Assembly: GCA_963816955.1 (NCBI GenBank)
Contig: CAWFME010000006.1
Location: 1-64,000, forward strand
Direction of reading: 5' to 3'
Origin: DATFQI01 sp963816955
GTDB lineage: Bacteria; Actinomycetota; Thermoleophilia; Solirubrobacterales; Solirubrobacteraceae
DNA: 64,000 nucleotides
Position 1 is the first letter of the stretch. Each line of letters begins with the position of its first letter. Positions 51,215 to 62,706 of this stretch are shown here, piece by piece. The position numbers and the translations under genes are program-made. Below the pieces are notes generated by a model. That model had not been told where the DNA came from. It made no database searches and saw only the letters and a list, made by a program, of their open reading frames with translations.

Positions 51215-52156
51215 ATGGCTGATACGCACACCCGAGCATCTGCTCTCGAGCGCCGCATCACCGTGGTCGCCGTCGTCCTGCCCTTCGCGGGCTTCCTGGC
51301 CGCGCTGGCCCTCCTGTGGGGATCCGGCGTCACCTGGCTGGACCTCGGGATCCTCGCCGTCATGTACGTGGCGGTCGGCTTCGGCGTGACGATCGGCTTC
51401 CACCGGATGCTCACGCACCGCGCGTTCGACGCCAAGCCGTGGGTGCGCGCGACGTTCGCGATCCTCGGCTCGATGTCGGTCCAGGGCGCCGTCATCCACT
51501 GGGTCGCCGACCACCGCCGCCACCACGCGTTCACCGACGAGGAGGGCGATCCGCACTCCCCGCACCTGCACGAGGCAGACGGCGTGCGCGGCGTGCTCAA
51601 GGGCCTGTGGCACTCCCACATGGGCTGGCTGTTCGAGGGCCAGCGGACCTCGGCCACCCGGTTCGCCCCGGACCTCAAGAAGGACCCGGTCATCCGCTGG
51701 GTCGACAAGAACTTCCCGCTGTGGGCGCTGCTGGGCCTCGCGATCCCGTTCGTGCTCGGCTTCGCGCTCTCCGGCGGCTCGCTGTTCGCGGGCTTCACCG
51801 CGTTCGTATGGGCCGGCCTCGTGCGCGTGTTCCTGCTGCACCACGCCACCTGGAGCGTCAACTCGATCTGCCACATGTACGGCAGGCAGCCGTTCGCGAT
51901 CGAGGACGAGAGCCGCGACAACTGGCTCGTCGCGATGGTCTCGCTCGGCGAGGGCTGGCACCACAGCCACCATGCCTTCCCGACCTCCGCGCAGCACGGG
52001 CTGAGCCGCTTCCAGCCCGACCCGTCGTACTGGGTCATCCGCAGCCTGGAGCGGCTCGGTCTGGTCTGGGACGTCAAGCGCCCGAAGGACGAGCGGATCG
52101 CTGCCAAGCGCGTCGGCGCCGCCGCGCCGGTCCAGCGCGAGCGCCAGCTCGCCTGA
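51215..52156 (+). CDS. Acyl-CoA / stearoyl-type delta-9 fatty acid desaturase
   Basis: 313 residues. The three histidine boxes are HRMLTH, HRRHH and GEGWHHSHHAFP, in the correct order and spacing for a membrane di-iron desaturase; HHATWSVNSICH is the additional His motif. Hydrophobic pairs lie at residues 20-65 and 165-205. The enzyme inserts a double bond in acyl chains, adjusting membrane fluidity. ATG 51215 (MADTHTRASALERR) is preferred over an upstream in-frame GTG at 51176. The C-terminus lacks a cytochrome b5 domain. Confidence 0.92.
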   Translation: MADTHTRASALERRITVVAVVLPFAGFLAALALLWGSGVTWLDLGILAVMYVAVGFGVTIGFHRMLTHRAFDAKPWVRATFAILGSMSVQGAVIHWVADHRRHHAFTDEEGDPHSPHLHEADGVRGVLKGLWHSHMGWLFEGQRTSATRFAPDLKKDPVIRWVDKNFPLWALLGLAIPFVLGFALSGGSLFAGFTAFVWAGLVRVFLLHHATWSVNSICHMYGRQPFAIEDESRDNWLVAMVSLGEGWHHSHHAFPTSAQHGLSRFQPDPSYWVIRSLERLGLVWDVKRPKDERIAAKRVGAAAPVQRERQLA

Positions 52157-52272
52157 CGCTCGGCCCACGTGCCCGGAGCGCTGCCGGCCCAGAGCGGGTA
52201 GGAGGGCTTGCGATGAGGGGCGACGGCAGGCCGGGCAGCGCGGCGCGGGCGGGCCGGGGATGAGGGCTGCCC

Positions 52273-54468
52273 GTGGCTGACGCGTTCGCCCGGGTGGTGG
52301 TCCGGGCCCGTTGGGCGGTGGTCCTCGGCTGGATCGCGGCGGCCGTGGCGGCGGCCGCGTATCTGCCCGCGCTGCACGAGGCGCAGACCGACGCGCTGGG
52401 CCAGCTCGTACCGGCCGACTCGCGGGCGCTCGAGGCCGAGCAGCTGTCCGCCGACCTGTTCCGCTTCCCGCTCGCGAGCCGCACGGCGATCGTCGAGCGC
52501 GACCCGCGCGGCCTGCCGCCCCTGCGCGTGACCGCCACGGCGGCGCTCGTCGAAGACATCAACCGGGGGCGGGTCCCCGACGTGCGCGCGGACGGCGCAT
52601 ACGGCGTGACCAACGTCGGGCTGGCGCCGCCGTTCGCCCGCGAGCGCGGGACGAGCACGGTCAGCTCGCTGCTGTTCGCCTCGGGCAGCCAGGCCCGGCG
52701 GGTGCGCGAGGCGCGCGACTACGTGCGGGCGCTGGGGGCGCCCGCGAGCAGCTACGCCGGGATCACCGGCGTGATCCCGGCCCGCGCCGAGCAGGCCGAC
52801 CTGATCGGCGAGGGGCTGCCGACGGTCGAGCTCGTGACGGTCGTCGTCATCGGGCTGATCGTGGCGCTCGCGCTCCGGTCGCTGCTCGCGCCCGCGCTCA
52901 CGCTGATCACCGTCGCGGTCGCGTACCTGGTCTCGGTCCGGCTCGTCGCCGTGGCGGGCGAGGCCCTCGGCACCTCCGTGCCCCCGGAGGTCGAGCCGAT
53001 CATGGTCGCTCTGCTGTTCGGCGTGGTCACCGACTACGCGCTCTTCTACATGTCGAGGTTCCGCTCGCGGCTCGAGCGCGGCGAGGCGCCGCTCATGGCG
53101 GCGCGTGAGACCACCGCGGAGCTGACGCCGCTGATCATCGCGTGCGGGGTGGCGGTGGCGGCCGGCTCGGCCGTGCTGGCCGCGGCCGATCTCGGCTTCC
53201 TGCGCGCCTTCGGCCCGGGCATGGCGCTGGCGGTGACGGTCGGGCTGCTCGTCACGGTCACCTTCCTGCCGGCGGTGCTGGCGATCGCGGGTCAGGCGCT
53301 GCTCTGGCCGGGCGCGGCGCGCTCGCCCGCGCGCCATGCCGTGCGCACGGGCTGGCTCGACCGCCTGATCGCCGTCGCCGTGCGCAGCCCGCGGCGGACC
53401 ACCCTCGCGTGCCTCGCGCTGCTCGCGGTGATGGCGAGCGGGCTGGCCTGGGTGAAGGTCGGCAACCCCCTGATCCGCGGGCTTCCGAGCGACAGCGAGC
53501 CGCGCGTCGCCTACGAGCAGGTCTCGCGGGCCTTCGCCCCCGGCACGATCTCCCCGGCGACGCTGGTGGTCACGGCGCCTGGCATCGGGCTCGACCGCGA
53601 GCGGCTGGCCGCCTTCCAGGCCGTGCTCTCGGCACAGCCGGGCGTGGCCGGGGTGATCGGGCCGGCGACGAGCCCGGCCCGCCAGCCGTACGGCGTCGTC
53701 GTCTCGCCCGGAGGCGACGCCGTCCGCTACGTGATCGTGCTCGAGGACGACCCGCTGGGCGCCGACGCGGTGCGCCTGCTGCGCAACCTCGACGCGCGGA
53801 CGGGCGACCTGCTCGACGCGGTCGGGCTGACCAGCGCGCGAGCGCTGTTCGCCGGCGACACCGCGATCACCGGCGAGCTGATCCGCACGGCCGGCGACGA
53901 TCTGCTCGTGGTGATCCCGCTCGTGCTGCTCGTGGTCGCCATCGTGCTGGCGGTGTACCTGCGCGCGCTCGTGGCGCCGCTGTACCTCGTGGCGATCGCG
54001 GCGCTCGCGCCGCTGGCGTCGCTCGGCCTCGCGGTCGTCCTCTTCCAGGGGCTGCTGGGGCAGCCCGAGATCACGTACTTCGTCCCGCTCGCCGCAGGCG
54101 TCCTGCTCGTGGCGCTCGGCTCGGACTACAACATCTTCCTGGTCGGCCGCATCTGGGCCGAGGCCGACCGGCTGCCGCTGCGCGAGGCGATCGTCGCCGC
54201 CGCCGGAGGCGCGTCGCACGCCATCTCGGCGGCCGGGCTCGTGCTCTCGGCGTCGTTCGCCGCACTCGCGTTCGTGCCCGTCAGCGCGTTCCACCAGCTG
54301 GCGTTCGTGCTCGCCGCCGGCCTGTTGATCGACGCGTTCCTGGTGCGCTCCATCCTCACGCCGGCGGTGATCGCGCTCGTCGGCGAGCGCTCGAGCTGGC
54401 CGGGTGACCGGCTCGCCGCGCCGCAGCGGACGCGCCTGCCGACGCCTAGCGGCGAAGCAGGTCCGTGA
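52273..54468 (+). CDS. MMPL/RND family transporter
   Basis: 731 residues starting at GTG 52273 (MADAFARVVVRARW). Two similar halves, each with a first span, a large extracytoplasmic loop and five spans. VVTDYALFYMSRFRSRLERG and ALGSDYNIFLVGRIWAEADR contain the conserved Asp-Tyr pairs of the proton-relay segment. It probably exports lipids or other hydrophobic compounds. A 23-base convergent overlap joins it to the MFS gene. Confidence 0.92.
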   Translation: MADAFARVVVRARWAVVLGWIAAAVAAAAYLPALHEAQTDALGQLVPADSRALEAEQLSADLFRFPLASRTAIVERDPRGLPPLRVTATAALVEDINRGRVPDVRADGAYGVTNVGLAPPFARERGTSTVSSLLFASGSQARRVREARDYVRALGAPASSYAGITGVIPARAEQADLIGEGLPTVELVTVVVIGLIVALALRSLLAPALTLITVAVAYLVSVRLVAVAGEALGTSVPPEVEPIMVALLFGVVTDYALFYMSRFRSRLERGEAPLMAARETTAELTPLIIACGVAVAAGSAVLAAADLGFLRAFGPGMALAVTVGLLVTVTFLPAVLAIAGQALLWPGAARSPARHAVRTGWLDRLIAVAVRSPRRTTLACLALLAVMASGLAWVKVGNPLIRGLPSDSEPRVAYEQVSRAFAPGTISPATLVVTAPGIGLDRERLAAFQAVLSAQPGVAGVIGPATSPARQPYGVVVSPGGDAVRYVIVLEDDPLGADAVRLLRNLDARTGDLLDAVGLTSARALFAGDTAITGELIRTAGDDLLVVIPLVLLVVAIVLAVYLRALVAPLYLVAIAALAPLASLGLAVVLFQGLLGQPEITYFVPLAAGVLLVALGSDYNIFLVGRIWAEADRLPLREAIVAAAGGASHAISAAGLVLSASFAALAFVPVSAFHQLAFVLAAGLLIDAFLVRSILTPAVIALVGERSSWPGDRLAAPQRTRLPTPSGEAGP

Positions 54469-56287
54469 GGAAGCCCAGCACGCCCTGGCCGGTGCTGCTG
54501 GCCAGGGCGTCGATCAGCGTGGGCACCGGCAGCGCGGACTGGGCGCGGCGCAGCAGCGCCGCCTCCAGCGGAGTGATCGCCTCGCTGCGCAGCGCCTCGT
54601 CGATCGCCCGCTCGAGCCCGGACCGGACGGCTCGCTCGAGGGCCTCCTCGCTGATCCGGTGCTCGGCGGCGAACTCGGCGCGCGCCTGCTCGTCGGGTAG
54701 CGCCAGCACGAGCTCCTCGCGCGTGACGCGCAGCTCGCAAGCCGCCCCGTCGAGCGCCGAGAGCCCGATGCGCTGCAGGACCTGGTCGCGATCGTCCAGC
54801 CGCTCGGTGGTGCGCGGCTTGCACGGGTCTGCCACCTCGAGCGGCTCGTAGGACGCCCCGCCGCGCGCGAGGTGGAAGCCGACGAGCCCGCACGAGGCGA
54901 GCAACGACAGCGCCAGCGCCAGCACGCCGCCTCGGCGCCCCCCACCTGCGCCGCCGCCCAGCGCGATCGGCAGGACGGCGAGCAGCGCGAGCGCAGCGGC
55001 GACCAGGAAGACGGTGCTGAAGGCGCTCGTCGCCGCCTTGTCCACCTCCGCGGTGAGCTCGCGCTGCAGGCGGGCGTACTCCGCGCGGCCCTCGGGCGGC
55101 GGGGTGACCGTCGCGAAGGCGGGCGAGAGGTCGGCGAGGCGCCCGCCCCCGCGGTCGATCTGGTCGGCGATCGCCGTGCCGAGATCGATCTTCGTCTGCG
55201 GTGAGAGCCCCGCGTCGAGGATCAGGGCGGTCCCCGAGCGCTGGGCCGCGCTCCCCTGGTCGGCCAGCTCGGCCGTGAAGATCGGGGTGAGCAGCACGAT
55301 CCCCGCGACGATCCCGGCGTGGCGGGCGGCGATCGTGCCGGCGGCCCGCCGCCCCGCCGGGTCAGCGCCGCCGAGCGCGCGGGCCGTGAGCCCGGGCAGC
55401 GACAACGCGATCCCGATGCCGATCAGCGCCTGCGGCGCCAGCGTCGCGACGGGCTCGGCGTCCGGCAGCAGTCCGAGCGCCGCCAGCCCGCCCGCCAGCG
55501 AGACGGCGCCGGCCGCCATCACCGGCGTGCTCGCCGCGAGCCGCCGCGTGGCCGCGCGCGTGAGCAGCGTGGCCGCGGGCATCGCCGAGACGACGAGCGC
55601 CGCCTCCAGCGGCGAGGAGCCCCACCCTTCGGTCAGCAGGACCACGAGCAGGAACAGGGCTCCCGCGAGCCCGGCCGACAGCAGGGCGAGGGCCAGTTCC
55701 GGGGCGAGGCTGAGCCGCCCGGCGCGCCCGCGCTCCGGCGCGCCCGCCACCGGCCGGGCGGCGACGGCGGCGAGCAGGACGGCCGGCACCTGCACGGCGA
55801 AGATCGACTGCCAGCTGATCAGCTCGGTCAGCAGCCCGCCGGCGGCCGGGCCGATCGCCAGTCCGGCCACGCCGGCCGCCCCCCAGGCGCTCGCGGCGCG
55901 CGCGTGCGAGCCCCGGCTGCGCGCCAGCAGCTCGATCGCCCCGGCGATCGCGCCCGCGCCGCCCGCCGCCTGCACACAGCGTCCGGCGATCAGGACCGTC
56001 GTGCTCGGGGCCAGGGCGCACGCGAGCGAGCCCGCGGCGAACACGGCCACGCCGCCCACCCACACCGGCGCGGCGCGCCGCGCGCCGCCGCCCGACGCCA
56101 GCCGCGCGGCCGGGAGCACCAGCAGCGCGAGCACGATGTTGAACGAGGTCAGCACCCACGAGACCTCGAACACCGACGTGTCGAAGCGGGCCAGGATCGC
56201 GGGCAGCGCGAGCGTGACCACCGAGGAATCCGCCAGCACGATGCCGACCGTGGCGGCCCACACGAGCTCGCGAGATCTCTCGGGCAT
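54446..56287 (-). CDS. MFS transporter, 14-span type, with long C-terminal extension
   Basis: 613 residues from ATG 56287 (MPERSRELVWAATVGIVLAD). LADSSVVTLALPAILARFDT, then VSWVLTSFNIVLALLVLPAA, and AGRCVQAAGGAGAIAGAIEL match the DHA2 drug:H+ antiporter class. After the last span (LALALSLLASCGLVGFHLA), an unusual tail of about 125 residues follows. It is helical and charged (DDRDQVLQRIGLSALDG, EALERAVRSGLERAIDEALR). The spans and tail are in one clean frame, so the extension is real. Substrate unknown. Confidence 0.85.
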   Translation of the reverse strand: MPERSRELVWAATVGIVLADSSVVTLALPAILARFDTSVFEVSWVLTSFNIVLALLVLPAARLASGGGARRAAPVWVGGVAVFAAGSLACALAPSTTVLIAGRCVQAAGGAGAIAGAIELLARSRGSHARAASAWGAAGVAGLAIGPAAGGLLTELISWQSIFAVQVPAVLLAAVAARPVAGAPERGRAGRLSLAPELALALLSAGLAGALFLLVVLLTEGWGSSPLEAALVVSAMPAATLLTRAATRRLAASTPVMAAGAVSLAGGLAALGLLPDAEPVATLAPQALIGIGIALSLPGLTARALGGADPAGRRAAGTIAARHAGIVAGIVLLTPIFTAELADQGSAAQRSGTALILDAGLSPQTKIDLGTAIADQIDRGGGRLADLSPAFATVTPPPEGRAEYARLQRELTAEVDKAATSAFSTVFLVAAALALLAVLPIALGGGAGGGRRGGVLALALSLLASCGLVGFHLARGGASYEPLEVADPCKPRTTERLDDRDQVLQRIGLSALDGAACELRVTREELVLALPDEQARAEFAAEHRISEEALERAVRSGLERAIDEALRSEAITPLEAALLRRAQSALPVPTLIDALASSTGQGVLGFLTDLLRR

Positions 56288-56348
56288 CCCTCTCCATCCA
56301 AGCAGCAGGATCTCCGCGACGCCGGTCCGGCCGCGATCATCTGCGCCG

Positions 56349-57671
56349 ATGGCCGGCCGCGTGCGCCGTCTGTGGCGCGAACTCCCGCAGAGCCTCGGGT
56401 TCGTCCCCGGCGTGCTCGTCTTCGTCTTCGCGGCGGCCGGCGTCGCGGTCGTGGAGCTCGACAAGTCGCTGGCCCTATCGGGCACGGAGTGGGTCTTCCA
56501 GGGCGACGGATCCGCGGCCAGGACCGTTCTCTCGGTGATCGCCGGCTCGCTGATCACCGTCGCGGGCCTGACGTTCTCGATCACGATGGTGGTGCTGCAG
56601 CTCGCCTCGAGCCAGTTCAGCCCGCGGATCCTGCGCACCTTCTTCGGCGACCGCGTCACGCAGCTGACGATCGGCATCTACGTCGGGACGTTCGTCTACG
56701 CGATCCTCGTCCTGCGCGCCGTCGGCTCCTTCGGCGACGCCGGCTTCGTGCCACGGCTGAGCGTCTCGCTGGCCTCCCTGATGGGCATCGCCGCCGTGAT
56801 CCTGCTCATCGTCTTCCTCAACCACGTCTCGCGCATGGTCCAGGTCTCCCACGTGGCCGCGGTCATCGCGCGCGACACGCTCGCCCGCGTCGACGTGCTG
56901 TTCCCCGAGGGCTACGGGCTGCCGGCCGAAGGGGAGGCGGCGGCCGAGCTGCTGGGCGACTGGCGCTCGGAGCCGTCAGGCCGTGTCGAGCCCGCGGACC
57001 CGGGCTACGTCCAGACCATCGACGTCGACGGCCTCGCCCGGCGGCTCGGGGGGCACGCCGACCGGGTGGCGCTGCTCGTCTCCCCGGGCGACTTCGTCAG
57101 CGTCGGGATGGCCGTGGCCGAGCTCTGGCCCGCCGCCGCGGCGGAGCGATGCGAGTCCGCCGTCCGGGGCGCGATCGCGATCGCCGAGGAGCGCGACCTC
57201 TCACAGGACGTCGGCTTCGGCGTCCGCCAGCTGGGGGACGTGGCGCTGAAGGCGATGTCGCCGGGCATCAACGACCCGGCGACGGCCGTCACGTGCATCG
57301 GCTACCTGCGCTCCGTCCTGGTGCGCCTCGCCGAGCGCGCCGATCCGCCGGCGGTGCGCCGCTTCCCCGACCTCGGGCTGAGCATCGTCGTCCGGCGCCA
57401 CGGCTTCGAGCAGCACCTCGAAGCGCTGCTCGAGATCGGGCGCTACTCGGGCGGGGACGCGTGGGTGGCGGGCGAGCTGCTGGAGGCGCTGCTGGCGTGC
57501 GAGGAGGCCGCCCGCCGCTGCGGCGCCGATGCCCGCGTCGCCGCGATCCGCGCCGCCGCCGCCGCCATCGGCGAGCAGGCCGTGCGCGAGGCGGTCGTCA
57601 CGCGCGACCGCGCGCGCATCGAGGAGCTGCTCGCCCGCTTCGGCGCCGAGGATCAGCGCGGTCGGAGCTGA
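56349..57671 (+). CDS. DUF2254 membrane protein
   Basis: 440 residues. Four spans in the first 170 residues (FVPGVLVFVFAAAGVAVVEL, then VLSVIAGSLITVAGLTFSIT, QLTIGIYVGTFVYAILVL, and LMGIAAVILLIVFLNHVSRM). The soluble part has QTIDVDGLARRL and FGVRQLGDVALKAMSPGIND, the DUF2254 signature. Function unknown; it resembles channel-like or envelope proteins. Divergent from the MFS gene by 61 bases. Confidence 0.88.
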   Translation: MAGRVRRLWRELPQSLGFVPGVLVFVFAAAGVAVVELDKSLALSGTEWVFQGDGSAARTVLSVIAGSLITVAGLTFSITMVVLQLASSQFSPRILRTFFGDRVTQLTIGIYVGTFVYAILVLRAVGSFGDAGFVPRLSVSLASLMGIAAVILLIVFLNHVSRMVQVSHVAAVIARDTLARVDVLFPEGYGLPAEGEAAAELLGDWRSEPSGRVEPADPGYVQTIDVDGLARRLGGHADRVALLVSPGDFVSVGMAVAELWPAAAAERCESAVRGAIAIAEERDLSQDVGFGVRQLGDVALKAMSPGINDPATAVTCIGYLRSVLVRLAERADPPAVRRFPDLGLSIVVRRHGFEQHLEALLEIGRYSGGDAWVAGELLEALLACEEAARRCGADARVAAIRAAAAAIGEQAVREAVVTRDRARIEELLARFGAEDQRGRS

Positions 57672-57719
57672 GCGTCGCGGGTTCCCGTGCGGGTCGCGGG
57701 GGAGTACGATCCGCCCCCG

Positions 57720-58839
57720 GTGACGACGAGCTTCGCGAGACCCCGACTCCGTGGCCCGGAGCTCCTCCGGGCGGTCGCGGAGGGCACCGCCGGCGAGGTC
57801 GGCGACGCGTTCCTGCGCGGGCTCGTGCGCAGCGTCGCCGAGGCGCTGGCCGCCAAGCTCGTGCTCGTCGCGGAGGCGGACGACGAGAGCGGCGTGCACG
57901 TGCGGGTCGTGGCCGGCTGGTACGACGGCGCGCCGATCGAGGAGCCGTTCGAGTACGACACCGCCGGGCAGCCGTGCGCGCTCGTGCCGGGGCAGACGCT
58001 CGTGGCGTTCCCCGAAGGGCTCGTCGAGCACTTCCCGGAGGATCGCGGCGCGGTCGAGATGGGGCTCGAGAGCTATCTCGCGGTCTGCCTGCGCGGCTCC
58101 GACAACACGTACCTCGGCCATCTCGCCGTGCTCGACGCGCACCGGATGGAGGCCCAGCCCGAGGACGTCGCGGTGCTGAAGATCTTCGCCGCCCGCGCCG
58201 GCGCCGAGCTGGAGCGGCGGATCCAGGCGCGCGCCCTGCAGGCCTCGCGCGCCCGCGTGATCGAGGCCGCCGACGCCGAGCGCCGCCGCGTCGGCCGCGA
58301 CCTCCACGACGGCGCGCAGCAGCGGCTGCTCGCCGTCTCCAACCTGCTCAGGGTCGCGCGCCGCAAGCCGGAGTCGGCGGAGAAGCTGCTCGAGACCGCC
58401 GAGAGCGAGCTGACCGCCGCGCACGCCGAGCTGCGCGAGCTGGCCCGCGGCCTGCACCCGGTCGCGCTGGCCGAGCGCGGGCTCCCCGCCGCCATCGAGT
58501 CGCTGTGCGGCGCCTCGGCGCTGAAGGTGACGCTCGAACGTGTGCCCGGACGAGCTGCCCGACGACATCGCCGCCGCCGCGTACTTCGTGGTCGCCGAGA
58601 GCCTCACCAACGCGTCGCGCTACGGCTGCGCGGACGCGGTCAGCGTGACCGTCGCGCGCGAGGACGGCCACCTCCACGTCGAGGTGGCCGACGACGGGGT
58701 CGGCGGCGCCGACCCCGCCAAGGGCACCGGGCTGCTCGGGCTCGCCGACCGCCTCGAGGTCCTCGGCGGCGGGCTGGACGTGCACAGCCCGCAGGGGGAG
58801 GGGACGCGCATCCGCGCCCGCCTCCCGCTCGCCGCGTAG
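57720..58839 (+). CDS. Sensor histidine kinase, GAF + HisKA_3 (one frameshift)
   Basis: About 372 residues. A GAF-like sensor covers residues 25-165 (LAAKLVLVAEADDESGVHVR, then VCLRGSDNTYLGHLAVLDA). The dimerisation helix RRRVGRDLHDGAQQRLLAVS has the phospho-acceptor His of the NarL-partner HisKA_3 type. The ATPase domain has YFVVAESLTNASRYG (N box) and VEVADDGVGGADP (G1), then GTGLLGLADRLEVLGG. One extra base near 58,549 separates the helix from the ATPase domain. It is the only frameshift after 40.3 kb, so error or real inactivation cannot be decided. GTG 57720 or 57687 may be the start. No response regulator is adjacent. Confidence 0.8.
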
Positions 58840-58841
58840 GG

Positions 58842-59282
58842 CTAGCTCGCGTTCGCGCCCGCGAACTCGGCGACGACCTGCGTGAGCCGCAGGTGGTTGC
58901 CCGACGGGTCGCGGAACCCGCAGTCGATGCCGTACGGGCGCTCCTCCGGCTCCTCCGTGAACGGCACGCCGCGGGCCTTGAGCTCCTCGTAGGAGGCGCG
59001 GCAGTCGTCGGTGGTGAGGAAGATCGAGTTGGCGGCGCCCTTGGCCATCAGCGTGCGCACCTGCTCGGCGGTCTCGTCGTCGAACACGGGCGCGCCCGGG
59101 ATGGCCATCAGCACGATCGCGAAGTCGTCCTGGCCGGCCGGCGCGACGGTCAGCCAGCGGAAGTCGCCGAGCTCGGGCACGGTGACGTCTGACTGCACGG
59201 AGAAGCCGAGCTTCTCGGTGTAGAAGGCGAGCGCCTCGTCCTGGTCGTGCACCCACAGCTGCGCGTTGGCGATCCGGATCAT
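58842..59282 (-). CDS. VOC (glyoxalase-fold) protein
   Basis: 146 residues. MIRIANAQLWVHDQDEALAF, then YTEKLGFSVQSDVTVPELGD, SIFLTTDDCRASYEELKARG, and YGIDCGFRDPSGNHLRL form the paired beta-alpha-beta motifs of the vicinal-oxygen-chelate fold. Many actinobacterial relatives are called bleomycin-resistance-like; no specific activity can be claimed. The AraC-type gene lies 42 bases upstream on the same strand and may control it. Confidence 0.85.
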   Translation of the reverse strand: MIRIANAQLWVHDQDEALAFYTEKLGFSVQSDVTVPELGDFRWLTVAPAGQDDFAIVLMAIPGAPVFDDETAEQVRTLMAKGAANSIFLTTDDCRASYEELKARGVPFTEEPEERPYGIDCGFRDPSGNHLRLTQVVAEFAGANAS

Positions 59283-59324
59283 CGGGGTCCTCCTGGGAGG
59301 TCGAGTTGGTTGATGACGCGGACG

Positions 59325-59756
59325 CTAGTCCTGCGCCGCGGCGCTGTCTTCTCGAAACGTGCTCACCGGCCGGCCATACGCGCGGACCATGCACGCGGGG
59401 AGCCGGGCGTACATCGCGGCCGGTGGGAACTGGGCCCGGTAGACCGTCGGAGAGACGCCGTAGGTGCGGCTGAAGCTGGTCGTGAACGAGCCGACGCTCG
59501 CCAGGCCGACGCTGAAGCAGACGTCGGCGACGCTGCGGTCGGTGGCGCGCAGCAGCCACGCGGCGCGCTCCATCCGGCGGGTCAGCAGGTACTGGTGCGG
59601 CGACTCGCCGTACGCGCGCCGGAACTCGCGCGAGAAGTGCGCCTTCGAGAGGCCGGCCGCGGCGGCCATGTCGTCCACGCTCACGGCCTCGAAGTAGCGG
59701 GCGTCGGCGAGGTCCTTGGCCTTGAGCAGGTGGCGGGCGGGCGGGACGAAGGCCAC
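59325..59756 (-). CDS. AraC family regulator, DNA-binding domain protein
   Basis: About 143 residues from GTG 59756. Two helix-turn-helix units: SVDDMAAAAGLSKAHFSREF, then SPHQYLLTRRMERAAWLLR, and SVADVCFSVGLASVGSFTTS followed by FSRTYGVSPTVYR. There is no separate ligand domain, so it belongs to the short AraC regulators often paired with VOC proteins, as here. The start is 27 bases from the divergent isocitrate dehydrogenase ATG. Confidence 0.85.
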   Translation of the reverse strand: MAFVPPARHLLKAKDLADARYFEAVSVDDMAAAAGLSKAHFSREFRRAYGESPHQYLLTRRMERAAWLLRATDRSVADVCFSVGLASVGSFTTSFSRTYGVSPTVYRAQFPPAAMYARLPACMVRAYGRPVSTFREDSAAAQD

Positions 59757-59783
59757 GGCCCAACGTATACCGTGGTGCGCCGC

Positions 59784-61945
<2,162 letters not shown>

Positions 61946-61949
<4 letters not shown>

Positions 61950-62671
61950 TCCTCACGCTCGACCACGTGATCATCCGCGCCGCCGACCCCGCCGCGGCGC
62001 TGGCGGAGCTCTCCGACCGCGGCGGCCTGCCGGTGCTCGAGGCCGTGCAGGAGGTCGCCGGCCTGCACAGCGGCATCGCTCGCGCCGGCGCGATCGACGT
62101 CGAGGTGCTCAAGATCGGCAAGGAGGACCCGCCGCGGCCGCAGGGCTACGGGCTCGGGTTCACGTCCGACTCCGATCTGGACGAGACCTCGCGTGAGCTG
62201 CGCGCGCTCGGCTTCCCGACCTCCGCGCCGGCCCGCGCGGCGGCCGGCGACCGCGCCTGGCGCGCCGTCCAGGTCCACGGCCTGATGCCGGACCCGTTCC
62301 CCGTCCCGACGAGCGCGAAGCCGCCGGGCGTCGGCGACCGGATCACGGGCGGGCTGGCCGGCGTGCTGTCGAAGGTCCCGGCGGTGGCGAAGGTCGCGAT
62401 GCGCGACGCCGGCGGCTCGATGGTGGTGGTCACCGACTACGAGTTCGACGCCGCCGCGTGGCGGGCCGGCGCGGGCAGCGGGCCCGACGTGCTCGAGATC
62501 CACGTCAACACGGACGCCCACCTGACCGACTGGCAGCGCGTGCCGCTGGCCGAGGACATGCTGTTGCGCTTCTCCGACGATGCCCCTGCGGGCATCACCC
62601 GGATCGTGCTGGAGGGTGAGCGCGAGTCCTTCGCTGTCGGGGATGTGACCTTCGAGTACCGCCCGCGCTAG
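61946..62671 (+). CDS. VOC-like (glyoxalase-related) protein
   Basis: 241 residues, translationally coupled to icd through GTGA. MILTLDHVIIRAADPAAALA (GTG start) and IDVEVLKIGKEDPPRPQGYG resemble the first half of a two-module VOC protein (glyoxalase-like domain 3). The second half (VLEIHVNTDAHLTDWQRV, ITRIVLEGERESFAVGDVTF) is more diverged. Function unknown; co-expression with icd is implied by the overlap. Confidence 0.75.
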
Positions 62672-62706
62672 GTTTCCCGCTTCACCACTCAACTCGGGAG
62701 GTTGAG

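Noticed and set aside
51142..54294. Open minus-strand frame of about 1,050 codons
   Set aside because: It is antisense to the desaturase and MMPL genes, is Arg/His/Asp-rich low-complexity, and reflects the high GC3 of the real genes.
55319..58648. Open plus-strand frame of about 1,100 codons
   Set aside because: It crosses the MFS, DUF2254 and kinase genes in a wrong frame or strand and has no domain; a GC-rich shadow.
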